Assembly (NCBI GenBank): GCA_040226215.1
Contig: JAVKFF010000217.1
Coordinates: forward strand, 1 to 19,705
Reading direction: 5' to 3'
Length of the DNA stretch: 19,705 nucleotides
Source of the DNA: JAVKFF01 sp040226215
GTDB taxonomy: Bacteria > Pseudomonadota > Alphaproteobacteria > DSM-16000 > Inquilinaceae
Numbering within the stretch: the first letter of the stretch is position 1; each line of letters begins with the position of its first letter. The notes beneath the pieces are model-generated. The model saw only the letters and a program-made list of their open reading frames with translations, did no database searches and was not told the DNA's origin. The position numbers and the translations under genes were made by a program. Positions 9,014-17,078 of the stretch are shown one piece after another.

Positions 9014-10404
9014 GCGTCGCGCCCTATGGCGGCGAGGAGCCGCCGGTTTCGATCGACACCGTGATCGTCGGCGGCGGCGCCTGCGGGATGATCGCGGCGC
9101 TGGCGGCGTCGGAAGCGGGCGACAGCGTTCTGGTGCTGGAGCGCGACCCGGTCCCGCGCGGCAGCACCTCCCTGTCGGCGGGCCTGATCCCGGCGGCGGG
9201 AACGAAGCCGCAGCGTGCGAAGGGGATCGAGGACACGCCCGAACTGTTCGCGGCCGACATCCAGCGCAAGGCCCATGGCGAGGCCGACGACGCGATCGTC
9301 GACCTGGTGACGACGGAGTCTGGCCCGCTCGTCGACTGGCTCGTGGAACGCCATGACGTCCCGCTCACCCTGGTCGACGATTTCGACTATCCGGGCCACA
9401 GCCGGCGGCGGATGCACGGTATGCCGCGCCGGTCGGGGGCGGAGCTTCTCGACCATCTGCGCGGCGCGGTGGAAGGTACCGTAACTCTGCTGCTCTGCGA
9501 CCGGCGGGTGGAGGTGCTGCATGTCGACACCGACGGCCGCGTGCGTATGGTCACCGCGGCCCTGCCGGACGGCAGCCGGGAAGCCGTCGGCTGCGGCCGG
9601 CTGATCCTCGCCTGCAACGGCTTCGGCGGGAACCGGGCGATGGTGCGCGAGCTGATGCCGGAGATCGCGGACGCCGTCTGGTTCGGCCATGACGGCAACC
9701 AGGGCGAGGCGATCCGCTGGGGCCGGGCATTGGGCGCGGAACTCCGGCATCTGGGCGCCTATCAGGGGCATGGTTCGGTCGCCAAGCCGCACGGCATCCT
9801 GATCTCCTGGGCGGTGATCGGCGAGGGCGGCATCCAGGTGAATTTCGACGCCAACCGCTTCTGGAACGAGGCGCAGGGCTATTCCGAGGCGGCCCGGCAG
9901 GTCCTGGCCCAGCCCGGCGGCATTGCCTGGGACATTTTCGACGATCGCATCGCCGGCATCGCCAGGCAGTTCGAGGATTTCCGGCAGGCCGAGGCGGCGG
10001 GAGCGATCGTCGCCGCCAACAGCATCGAGGCACTGGCCACGGCCTGTCAGCTGCCGCCCGCCTCCCTGGCGGCGACGGCTGCAGGCGTCGCCGGCATGAA
10101 GGCGGGGGCGGTCGCGGATCCGCTTGGCCGGGACTTCACCGGCGCGCCGCCACTCGTGGCCCCGTTTCGGGCGGTGCGGGTGACCGGCGCCCTGTTTCAC
10201 ACCCAAGGCGGACTTGCGATCGACCGGGACGCGCGTGTACGGCGTGCCGAGGGCGGTGTCTTCGCCAATCTGTACGCGGCCGGCGGTGCGGCTTGCGGTG
10301 TGTCGGGAAGCGGGGATGCCGGCTACCTGTCGGGCAACGGGCTTTTGACCGCCACGACGCTGGGCCGTGTGGCGGGACGGTCGCGGCGTTGGCTGGAATC
10401 CTGA
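8998..10404 (+). CDS. FAD-dependent oxidoreductase, fumarate reductase/3-ketosteroid dehydrogenase type
   Basis: This flavoprotein (468 aa) has an N-terminal dinucleotide-binding fold TVIVGGGACGMIAALAASEAG...VLVLERD, then the GSTSLSAGLIPAAGT substrate-side motif. It ends with HTQGGLAIDRDARVRR...GGVFANLYAAGGAACGVSGSGDAGYLSGNGLLTATTLGRVAG, which is the diagnostic C-terminal FAD-binding block of the FRD/SdhA-like, tricarballylate dehydrogenase-like and ketosteroid-dehydrogenase group. It would desaturate or reduce a C-C bond, typically next to a carboxylate or carbonyl. I chose the ATG at 8998 because GGAGACGGA precedes it and the fold starts about 17 residues later. The reading frame is open further upstream, but that part lies inside the previous gene. 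It is the last gene of the plus operon, and its end is 7 nt from the convergent small gene. No transmembrane segment or signal peptide is apparent, so it is probably cytoplasmic. Confidence 0.85.
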   Translation: MDDGVGVAPYGGEEPPVSIDTVIVGGGACGMIAALAASEAGDSVLVLERDPVPRGSTSLSAGLIPAAGTKPQRAKGIEDTPELFAADIQRKAHGEADDAIVDLVTTESGPLVDWLVERHDVPLTLVDDFDYPGHSRRRMHGMPRRSGAELLDHLRGAVEGTVTLLLCDRRVEVLHVDTDGRVRMVTAALPDGSREAVGCGRLILACNGFGGNRAMVRELMPEIADAVWFGHDGNQGEAIRWGRALGAELRHLGAYQGHGSVAKPHGILISWAVIGEGGIQVNFDANRFWNEAQGYSEAARQVLAQPGGIAWDIFDDRIAGIARQFEDFRQAEAAGAIVAANSIEALATACQLPPASLAATAAGVAGMKAGAVADPLGRDFTGAPPLVAPFRAVRVTGALFHTQGGLAIDRDARVRRAEGGVFANLYAAGGAACGVSGSGDAGYLSGNGLLTATTLGRVAGRSRRWLES

Positions 10405-10411
10405 GTGTGGA

Positions 10412-10753
10412 TCAGCGCCGGCTGGGGCCGAAGATCAGCGTATTGCCGGCCTGCATGACGCGCGGCTGACGCTTGGAATCGAGCATCACCGCGCGTGCCT
10501 TGTCGGTGATCTCCACGCCACCACCGATCTCGTAGGGCAGGGCGAAGAGGTAGCCGGCCTCGACGCCTGCGGTCATCTCCTCGTCGGAGAGGTGAATGGT
10601 CGCTTGCAGGCCGAAGGCCGTCCGGCGAAGCGTCACCGGGCGCAGCAAGGTTGCATCCGGTTCGCGCCGCTGGATTACCACCATCGGGCAGCCCGAAGGC
10701 ACCTGTTCCAGCAAGCGTCTTACCCTCTCAAGGGTGGCGGCTTCGCGGTCCAT
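10412..10753 (-). CDS. Small protein of unknown function (113 aa)
   Basis: I do not recognise this protein. It starts MDREAATLERVRRLLEQVP, giving one amphipathic helix, then alternates short hydrophobic strands (PMVVIQRR, GLQATIHL, GYLFALPYEIGGGVEI) and charged turns. It ends NTLIFGPSRR. It has no signal peptide, membrane segment or Cys cluster, and looks like a small soluble alpha/beta protein. The ATG at 10753 is preceded by GGGGGAAAG. The frame is open up to an ATG at 10873, but that upstream part is low-complexity in character and lacks a ribosome-binding site. The gene lies 224 nt downstream of the minus operon and meets the plus operon tail to tail. Confidence 0.5.
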   Translation of the reverse strand: MDREAATLERVRRLLEQVPSGCPMVVIQRREPDATLLRPVTLRRTAFGLQATIHLSDEEMTAGVEAGYLFALPYEIGGGVEITDKARAVMLDSKRQPRVMQAGNTLIFGPSRR

Positions 10754-10923
10754 CTTTCCCCCAACACGAGTCCTCGTTGCTGCGACAACGTGGATCGAGA
10801 CCGATAACCGGTTCCCCATTCCGGCAATCCGCCTGTTGGTGAGATGCTCAGCCCTGGCAACATTCGAGTCCATTTACGAAATGGTGACTCTCGATGCTCG
10901 CATCGGTAATCGGCCGAAGGTCA

Positions 10924-10952
10924 GTAGCCGCCGATGACGATATTTGTGTCAA
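10924..10952 (-). promoter_or_regulatory. Candidate promoter for the small unknown gene
   Basis: On the minus strand there is a perfect TTGACA hexamer (10952-10947). The matching -10 is poor: GGCTAC after 17 nt or GCTACT after 18 nt. It lies in the 224-nt gap between the end of the OppF-SDR gene and the small gene, so it could give that gene its own transcript with a leader of about 160 nt. No terminator is visible in this gap. Confidence 0.2.
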
Positions 10953-10977
10953 ATCCTCATTGAGTTCAACGCAACTT

Positions 10978-12606
10978 TTACTGGTATTGCGCGAGATCCC
11001 TCTCGACGGCTTTCGCATCCTGCAACAGGCCCTCGGCGATGCCGCCCGCCATGTCGCCGGGATAGATCTCCTCCGTGCCCGATTCGATCGCGTCGAGCGC
11101 GGCGTCGGCGACGATCTGGGGGTCCAGCTTCGGCGGCGGGAAATCCTTCTCCATCTCAGTGTCCATGACGCCGGGCATGACGGCCAGCACGTGCGTGCCC
11201 TGTTTTGCCAGGACGGCGCGGGCGGTCTGCGTCATCGAAAGACTGGCTGCCTTCGAGGCGGCGAGACCGCTGCGCAGCGGCAGGCTGACCCGGGCGAGGA
11301 TGGACAGCATGTTGATGATGGCGCCGCCGCCATTGTGCGCCAGCACGGGCGCGAAGGCCCGGATCATCCGCAGCGTGCCGAAGTAGTTGCACTCCATATC
11401 GGCGCGCGCGGCCTCGAAGCCGTCAGGATCGAACAGGCTCTTCAAGTGATTGACGCCGGCATTGTTGATCAGCAGCTGGACGTCATCGGCATCCTTCGCG
11501 GCGGCGTCGACCGAGGCCTGGTTGGTGATGTCGAGCGCCATGATCTCGACCACGCCCGGATGGCGCTCTGCCAGATCCCTGATCGCCTCGGTGTCCCGCG
11601 CCGTGGCGTAGACCTTCCGGGCCCCGCGCCGGATCAGTGTCTCGACATATAGCCGGCCGAGGCCACGGCTGGTTCCGGTGACCAGGGCGGTACATCCGTT
11701 GATCTTCATGGCATGACTCCTGTTCTCGTTCGGTGCCGGTTCCGATGCCGGTGTTGGCGCCGGCACCAGCGGTGCGTCCGACAGCCAGTTCGGGTCGATG
11801 TCCGGCAGCGGGATCGCCTCGATCAGCCGTCTGGTATAGGGATGCCGCGGATCGGCGAAGACGCGTTCGCAGGGCCCTTCCTCGACGACCTCGCCATTCA
11901 GCATCACCACGACGCGGTCGCACAAGACGCGAACGACCGACAGGTCGTGGCTGATGAAGGCGAGCGTCAGCCCCATCTCGTCGCGCAGTCGGCGGAGCAG
12001 CGCCAGCACTTGCGCCTGGCTGGAGACGTCGAGGCCGGAGACGATCTCGTCGGCGACGATAATGTCGGGCGCCAGTGCGATCGCCCGGGCGATCCCCACC
12101 CGTTGGCGCTGACCGCCGGACAGTTCGTGCGGGAAGCGCGTGGCCAGCGTGTCGGAAAGGCCCACCCGGTCAAGCAGCCCCGCCACCGTCCGCCGTCTGT
12201 CCGCCGCTGATGATGGCAGTTCGCCTGCTGCCCGGAAGGGCTGCAGCAGGATGGTGCGAATGCGGTGGCGCGGATTGAGAGAGGATTGCGGATCCTGAAA
12301 GATGAACTGCGCGCGGCGACGCAGCGAGGCCAGATCGCGTTCCGGCGAGCCGGCGATGTCCGCGCCGTCGAAGGCGAGCGCGCCGCCGGTGGGCCGGTAG
12401 AGTCGTACCAGCGTCCGGCCGAGCGTGGTCTTTCCCGACCCGGACTCGCCGACGATGCCGACGGATTCACCCCTCGCGATGGTCAGGTCGATGCCCTTCA
12501 GGATCTCGATCCGCGGCGGCGGGTCCCAGAGCCGCCGGCGGCTGTTGTCCGGCAGCGCCAGCCGCAGGCCCCGCGCCGCGATCAGCGGTGGCTCCCTGCC
12601 TGTCAT
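10978..12606 (-). CDS. Oligopeptide ABC transporter ATPase (OppF/DppF type) fused in frame to an SDR-family protein
   Basis: One uninterrupted 542-codon frame encodes two proteins. Residues 1-299 are an OppF/DppF-type ATPase: Walker A GESGSGKT at 53-60, signature LSGGQRQRVGIARAI, Walker B IIVADEIVSGLD, and the C-terminal oligopeptide-transporter tail ending HPYTRRLIEAIPLPD. A Pro/Ala-rich linker (VPAPTPASEPAPNENR, about 280-297) leads into residues 300-542, a classical SDR with TGTSRGLG, NNAG and ECNYFG motifs. In the SDR half the active-site Ser is present (INMLS), but the YxxxK Tyr is Leu (LAASK). An internal ATG with its own ribosome-binding site means the SDR may also be made alone. The start overlaps the OppD stop (ATGA). 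The ATPase would pair with OppD; the SDR role is unknown. A lost stop codon or sequencing error is the alternative to a true fusion. Confidence 0.8.
   Translation of the reverse strand: MTGREPPLIAARGLRLALPDNSRRRLWDPPPRIEILKGIDLTIARGESVGIVGESGSGKTTLGRTLVRLYRPTGGALAFDGADIAGSPERDLASLRRRAQFIFQDPQSSLNPRHRIRTILLQPFRAAGELPSSAADRRRTVAGLLDRVGLSDTLATRFPHELSGGQRQRVGIARAIALAPDIIVADEIVSGLDVSSQAQVLALLRRLRDEMGLTLAFISHDLSVVRVLCDRVVVMLNGEVVEEGPCERVFADPRHPYTRRLIEAIPLPDIDPNWLSDAPLVPAPTPASEPAPNENRSHAMKINGCTALVTGTSRGLGRLYVETLIRRGARKVYATARDTEAIRDLAERHPGVVEIMALDITNQASVDAAAKDADDVQLLINNAGVNHLKSLFDPDGFEAARADMECNYFGTLRMIRAFAPVLAHNGGGAIINMLSILARVSLPLRSGLAASKAASLSMTQTARAVLAKQGTHVLAVMPGVMDTEMEKDFPPPKLDPQIVADAALDAIESGTEEIYPGDMAGGIAEGLLQDAKAVERDLAQYQ
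11707..11722 (-). promoter_or_regulatory. Internal ribosome-binding site and start for the SDR part
   Basis: On the minus strand ACAGGAG is followed 7 nt later by an ATG at 11709 that opens the SDR domain exactly at its natural N-terminus (MKINGCTALVTGTSRGLG). This supports independent translation of a 243-aa SDR (10978-11709) in addition to, or instead of, the fusion. In another frame a TGA overlaps this ATG as ATGA, the same junction style used elsewhere in the operon. Confidence 0.55.
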
Positions 12607-13496
12607 GGAGCCGACGTCGCGCCCGGGCGTCGGGCGTCCAGTTCAAGCGCCTCGCGCGCCAGGTCGGCGAGCAGCGCGGTCGGCACCGGTTGGAGCCGAT
12701 CTCCCGGCCGGTCGTAACGCGGCGTGGCGGCGATGAGGGCGCGGGTGTAGGGGTGCGCCGGACGGGAAAATATCGCCTCCGCCGTGCCGTGCTCCAGAAT
12801 GCGGCCGCCCTGGATCACCGAGACCTCGCCGCAGATTTTCGCCACCACGCCCAGATCGTGCGTGATGAAGAGGATGGCCGTGCCGTGTCTTGCCTGCATG
12901 TCGCGGATCAGCCGCAGGATCTGCCGTTGGACGGTGACGTCGAGCGCCGTCGTCGGTTCGTCGGCGACGATCAGCTTGGGCTCGCAGGCGAAGGCGGTAG
13001 CGATGAGCACGCGCTGGCGCATGCCGCCCGACAGTTCGTGCGGATAGCGCCGGGCGACCCGCTCCGGCTCGCGGATATGCACCCCGTCGAGCAGGTCCAC
13101 CACCCGGGCCTGCACGGCCTTGTCCTTGAGGCCCAGATGCAGGCGCAGCACGTCGGCCACCTGCGCGCCGATCCGGCGCACGGGGTTCAACGCGGTCATC
13201 GGATCCTGGGGAATGAGGGAGATCTCCCGGCCCAGGAGCCGGCGGCGCTCCCGCTCCGACAATCGGATCATGTCGCGGCCGAGAAAGTCGATGCGACCCT
13301 CCGCGATCACCGCGCCGCCGGGCAGGATATCGAGCAGGGCGCGGCCGACCATCGACTTTCCGGCACCGCTCTCGCCGACCAGGCCGTGCACCTCGCCGAC
13401 ACCAATCTTGAGACCGACACCGCGCAGGATCGGCGTCGCTCGCCGCCTGTTGCCGATGGCGAGATGCAGGCCGCGGATGTCGAGCACCGGCGTCAT
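12603..13496 (-). CDS. Oligopeptide/dipeptide ABC transporter ATP-binding protein, OppD/DppD type
   Basis: This is a cytoplasmic ATPase subunit (297 aa) of the peptide-type importer. It has Walker A GESGAGKS at 41-48, then the OppD block LIPQDPMTALNPVRRIG, signature LSGGMRQRVLIATA, Walker B LIVADEPTTALD, switch His in FITHDLGVV, and the C-terminal HPYTRALIAATP tail. The start is the ATG at 13496, which overlaps the upstream permease stop as ATGA. The frame is open upstream into the permease gene, but that extension is Arg-rich shadow. The stop overlaps the OppF start in the same way. Confidence 0.9.
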   Translation of the reverse strand: MTPVLDIRGLHLAIGNRRRATPILRGVGLKIGVGEVHGLVGESGAGKSMVGRALLDILPGGAVIAEGRIDFLGRDMIRLSERERRRLLGREISLIPQDPMTALNPVRRIGAQVADVLRLHLGLKDKAVQARVVDLLDGVHIREPERVARRYPHELSGGMRQRVLIATAFACEPKLIVADEPTTALDVTVQRQILRLIRDMQARHGTAILFITHDLGVVAKICGEVSVIQGGRILEHGTAEAIFSRPAHPYTRALIAATPRYDRPGDRLQPVPTALLADLAREALELDARRPGATSAP

Positions 13497-14380
13497 CGCC
13501 GGAGCACCGGGTCGAGTGCCTGGCGCAAACCGTCGCCCAGCATGTTGAGGGCGATGACCACGACGATCAGCACGGCGACGGGGAAGGCCATCAGCCACCA
13601 GGCCTGATTGATCACCTGCCGGCCTTCGGCGATCATGCCGCCCCAGGTCGGGAAGTCGGAGGCCAGCGACAGGCCGACGAAGGAGAGGATCGCCTCGACG
13701 ATGATGGCGATTCCCATCTCCAGGGTGAACAGCGTCAGCAGAAGCGGCAGCACGTTGGGCAGGATCTCGCCCGTCAGCGTGCGCCAGCGGCTGAGGCCGA
13801 TGACCATGGCCGAGGCGATGTAGTCCTGCTCCCGCTGCACCATGACCTCGGCGCGCACGACGCGGGCGAACCGCGTCCAGTCGATCACGGCGATGGCGAT
13901 GATGACCGAGTGCAGGCCGGCGCCGAGCACGGCGACCAGCACGATGGAGAGCAGCACCGGCGGGAAGGCCATCCAGATGTCGATCAGCCGTGAGACGATG
14001 GTGTCTATCCAGCGGCCATAGAAGCCGGCGAGCAGCCCGAGCGTGGTGCCGATCACCGCGGTGGCGGATGCGGCGATGACCGCGACGGTGACCGCGATCC
14101 GTGCGGCATGGATCAGCCGCGAAAGAATGTCGCGGCCGAGGCTGTCCGTGCCCAGCCAGAAGCCGGGCTCCGCGCCTTCCATCCAGAAGGGCGGCAGGTA
14201 GAAGAACAGCAGATCCTGGCGCAGCGGGTCGGCGGGCGCGAGCAGGTCGGCCAGCAGCGCGACGACGAGCAGAAGCAGGACGACCGTCCCGCCGATCACC
14301 ACGCGGACATTGCCGAGAAGGGCGCGGATCGGGCTCGGCGCGGACTCCGCCCGGTCGATGGCCGCCGCCCGCTCAGCCAC
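13493..14380 (-). CDS. Oligopeptide/dipeptide ABC transporter permease, OppC/DppC type
   Basis: This inner-membrane permease (295 aa) has an N-terminal cytoplasmic stretch, a first transmembrane helix (VVIGGTVVLLLLVVALLADLLAP), then the OppC-specific FWLGTDSLGRDILSRLIHAARI motif. Multiple helices follow, with the coupling loop EQDYIASAMVIGLSRWRTLTGEILPN. It ends NMLGDGLRQALDPVLRR, the classical OppC/DppC C-terminus. It starts with GTG at 14380 and overlaps the OppB-type gene by 8 nt. It forms the channel with the OppB-type subunit. Confidence 0.92.
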   Translation of the reverse strand: MAERAAAIDRAESAPSPIRALLGNVRVVIGGTVVLLLLVVALLADLLAPADPLRQDLLFFYLPPFWMEGAEPGFWLGTDSLGRDILSRLIHAARIAVTVAVIAASATAVIGTTLGLLAGFYGRWIDTIVSRLIDIWMAFPPVLLSIVLVAVLGAGLHSVIIAIAVIDWTRFARVVRAEVMVQREQDYIASAMVIGLSRWRTLTGEILPNVLPLLLTLFTLEMGIAIIVEAILSFVGLSLASDFPTWGGMIAEGRQVINQAWWLMAFPVAVLIVVVIALNMLGDGLRQALDPVLRR

Positions 14381-15380
14381 GGCGCAATCTCGGGTTGAGC
14401 ATGGCGTAGGTCAGATCGATGGCGAGGTTGATCAGGATGAAGATCGCGGCAAAGGTCAGGATCAACCCCTGGAGCAGCGGCAGGTCGCGGTTGATGACGG
14501 CGTCGATCGCCATGTTGCCGATGCCCTGATAGGCGAAGATGCGCTCGATCAGCACGGTCCCGCCGACCAGGAAGGTCAGTTGCACCCCGGTCAACGTGAC
14601 GGTGGGGATGGCGGCGTTGCGCAGGGCCTCGCCGACGATGATGCGGCCGCGCGACAGGCCCTTGACCCGGGCCATGCGGATGTAGTCCTGCGCCATCGCC
14701 TCCATCAGCGAGGCCTTGAGCACGCGGGTGATGATGGCGGCGAGCGGCAGGGCCAGGGCGGCGGCCGGCAGCAGGATGTGCCGCAGCAGTACCCCCAGCG
14801 TCGTGAAGTCGAGACGTAGGATCGATTCCAGAATCCAGAACTGCGTGGCCCAGTCGATGTCGAGTCGGGGGTCGATGCGGCCCGAAATCGGCAGACCCAG
14901 GCCGAGCACGACGATCGCCAGGATGAAGACGAGGCCCCAGAGGAAGTCGGGGATCGCCAGGAGAACGCCGTTGACCGCGTCGACGATCCATTCCGGCAGG
15001 CGGCGCGCACCGTAGACGCCGATCAGCGCCATCGCGGTGCCGAGCAGGATCGCCATCACGATGGCGACGAAGGCGAGTTCGAGGGTCGCCGGCAGGCGGC
15101 TGAACACCAGGGACAGGACGTCCTGGCGCAGCGAGATCGACGTGCCGAAATCGCCGCGCACCGCCGCGCCCAGCCAGACCAGGAACTGCTCGGCGATCGG
15201 TCGGTCCAGGCCGTAGAGCGCGCGCAGCCGGGCGATGTCCTCTTCGCCGGCTCCCGGCGGCAGCATCATGGCGATGGGATCGCCGGGAACGACCCGCAGC
15301 AGGATGAAGACGATGAGCGCGACCCCGAACAGGGTCGGGATGGTGAGGAGGAGCCGCCGGAGAATCTGCGCCCGGCTCAC
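14373..15380 (-). CDS. Oligopeptide/dipeptide ABC transporter permease, OppB/DppB type
   Basis: This inner-membrane permease (335 aa) opens with ILRRLLLTIPTLFGVALIVFILLRVVPGDP, the standard OppB/DppB N-terminus. It continues with about six helices, the coupling loop AQDYIRMARVKGLSRGRIIVGEALRNA, and ends INLAIDLTYAMLNPRLRRG. The start codon is GTG at 15380, with only a weak GGTCGGG ahead of it. It follows the binding-protein gene after a 75-nt gap and overlaps the OppC-type gene. The weak start and gap fit the usual lower output of permease relative to binding protein. Confidence 0.92.
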   Translation of the reverse strand: MSRAQILRRLLLTIPTLFGVALIVFILLRVVPGDPIAMMLPPGAGEEDIARLRALYGLDRPIAEQFLVWLGAAVRGDFGTSISLRQDVLSLVFSRLPATLELAFVAIVMAILLGTAMALIGVYGARRLPEWIVDAVNGVLLAIPDFLWGLVFILAIVVLGLGLPISGRIDPRLDIDWATQFWILESILRLDFTTLGVLLRHILLPAAALALPLAAIITRVLKASLMEAMAQDYIRMARVKGLSRGRIIVGEALRNAAIPTVTLTGVQLTFLVGGTVLIERIFAYQGIGNMAIDAVINRDLPLLQGLILTFAAIFILINLAIDLTYAMLNPRLRRG

Positions 15381-15455
15381 CGCCCGACCGTCCGGTCAGT
15401 CGTCACGACCGCTGGCATGACTGCTGCCCTGTCCGGGAACCAGCGCCCCCGCCGG

Positions 15456-16997
15456 TCAGGCGGGGCTCATGCGCTGCGGCAGCAGCATGCCCGTTGCGCT
15501 CGCCACCACGCTTACCTCCTGGCGATGGATGATCGGCTGGACGTATTGCAGCAGCGGGATGACGTAGCCTTCCTCGGCGATCAGCCGGTCGACCGCCTGC
15601 CAGCCGGCGATGCGCGTCGCTTCGTCCGGCTCGCCCCAGAGCGGCAGGATGGCGTTGAAGACGTCCTCGCCATCCCAGACCGAGTGCGGCGAGGGACCGA
15701 ACATGGCGAAACCGGTCGAGGTCGACGGATCGCCGATGGCGTTGCCCCAGTTGTAGAAGGCCGCCGGCGCCAGTTCGTCGCGCGCGCGCAATTCGAAGTG
15801 CTGGGCGATTTCGTAGATCTCGATCTCCGCCTCGATGCCGACCTGGCGCCACATGCCGACGATGGCCTGGATCATCTCGTAGTCGCGGGGCTTGAAGCCG
15901 CGTGTGGTCTGGATAGTGAAACGGACGGGATTGTCGGTCGAATAGCCGCTGTCGGCCAGCAGCTGGCGCGCCAGGTCCGGGTCATGGCCGACCGTGATCG
16001 ACGGGTCGTAGGCGTCGTATTCCGGCGTCTGCAACGTGTCGATCGGGATGCCGTAGCCGCGCAGCAGACGGTCGACGATGGCCTGCTTGTTGATGGCGTG
16101 ATGGGCCGCCAGGCGGACATTGCGGTCCAGCATCACCCCGACATCGTTGAGGAAGATCATGGCGATGTCGGAGACCGGCACGGTCTGGCCTTCCAGCTCC
16201 GGCAGTTCTCGCAGGCGGTCGAACTCCTCGTAGGGGATCTCCAGCGTCACGTCCGAGGCGCCGGATTCGACCTCCGCCACCCGGCTCGTGGAATCGGGAA
16301 CGAACTTGAAGATCACCGTCTCGTAGGCCGGCACGCCGCCCCAGTAGTCCGGGTTGGCGGTCAGGCGCAGGAAGGAATTGCGCTCGAACTGGTCGACCTT
16401 GTAGGGGCCCGAGCCGATGGGCGCGGCCTCGAAGCCTTCCGGCCCGACCTCCTCGAAATAGTGGCGCGGCAGGATGTAGCCGGTGAGGAAGGCCATCCAC
16501 TTGAAGAGCGTCGGCTCGAACTCCAGCACGTCGGCGGTGATCTCGTTGCCGTCGACGGCGAAATTACCGATCTTCGACCAGACGAACTGGATCGGGTTGC
16601 CTGAGTTCGGATCGCCGGCGCGTTCCAGCGACCAGACCACGTCCTCGGGCGTGACCGGTACGCCGTCATGCCAGACCGCGCCCTCGCGCAGCGTCATGTG
16701 GACCCGGCTGCGGTCCTCGTTCCAGCCCCAGTCGGTCAGCAGGCCCGGTGTGAAGGAAAGGTCGGGATTCTGCGCGATATAGGGGTCGAAGACTGCCTGG
16801 TAGAGGGTCTGGATCGTCGGGTTGACGGCCGAGGCGCCGGTCGTCGGGTCCCAGGAGGGCAGGTTGACGTTGTAGGCGATCGTCACGGTGCCGCCCGCCT
16901 GGGCACGGGCGCCCGGCGGCAGAACCAGGGTGGGGAGCGCTGTGGCGCCGGCGAGACCGGCGGTGCCCGCCATGAAGGTGCGACGTTTGATCGGCAT
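15456..16997 (-). CDS. Peptide-type ABC transporter substrate-binding protein (SBP_bac_5 family) with Tat-like signal
   Basis: This periplasmic solute-binding protein (513 aa) belongs to the OppA/DppA/NikA family. The N-terminus MPIKRRTFMAGTAGLAG has a twin-arginine-like motif (Arg5-Arg6) and a hydrophobic core; cleavage is likely after ARAQA near residue 34. Family motifs are VTIAYNVNLPSWDP, the DGVPVTPEDVVWSLERA segment, PIGSGPYKVDQFERN and the C-terminal AAFYNWGNAIGDPS region. The family binds peptides, nickel, opines, sugars and other solutes, so peptide specificity is not implied. The ATG is preceded by GGAG about 9 nt upstream. It lies 81 nt downstream of the dienelactone hydrolase gene and ahead of the OppB-type gene. 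Confidence 0.92.
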   Translation of the reverse strand: MPIKRRTFMAGTAGLAGATALPTLVLPPGARAQAGGTVTIAYNVNLPSWDPTTGASAVNPTIQTLYQAVFDPYIAQNPDLSFTPGLLTDWGWNEDRSRVHMTLREGAVWHDGVPVTPEDVVWSLERAGDPNSGNPIQFVWSKIGNFAVDGNEITADVLEFEPTLFKWMAFLTGYILPRHYFEEVGPEGFEAAPIGSGPYKVDQFERNSFLRLTANPDYWGGVPAYETVIFKFVPDSTSRVAEVESGASDVTLEIPYEEFDRLRELPELEGQTVPVSDIAMIFLNDVGVMLDRNVRLAAHHAINKQAIVDRLLRGYGIPIDTLQTPEYDAYDPSITVGHDPDLARQLLADSGYSTDNPVRFTIQTTRGFKPRDYEMIQAIVGMWRQVGIEAEIEIYEIAQHFELRARDELAPAAFYNWGNAIGDPSTSTGFAMFGPSPHSVWDGEDVFNAILPLWGEPDEATRIAGWQAVDRLIAEEGYVIPLLQYVQPIIHRQEVSVVASATGMLLPQRMSPA

Positions 16998-17078
16998 GGT
17001 TCTCTACTCCCGCGTGCAGCCTGTTGAGGGTGACCCTGTTCGGTCGTGTATGCGTTGTCGTTGCTTGGTCCCGACTGT

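Noticed and set aside
8761..10206. 481-codon open frame on the minus strand
   Set aside because: It is antisense to the isochorismatase-fold and flavoprotein genes; composition is typical of a shadow frame.
13497..13598. N-terminal extension of the OppD-type ATPase
   Set aside because: It overlaps the permease C-terminus and is Arg-rich; the ATGA junction at 13496 is the natural start.
15381..15455. Possible hairpin between the binding-protein and OppB-type genes
   Set aside because: Only a 5-bp stem (CAGTC/GACTG) with a 17-nt loop is visible, which is too weak to call a processing or attenuation site.
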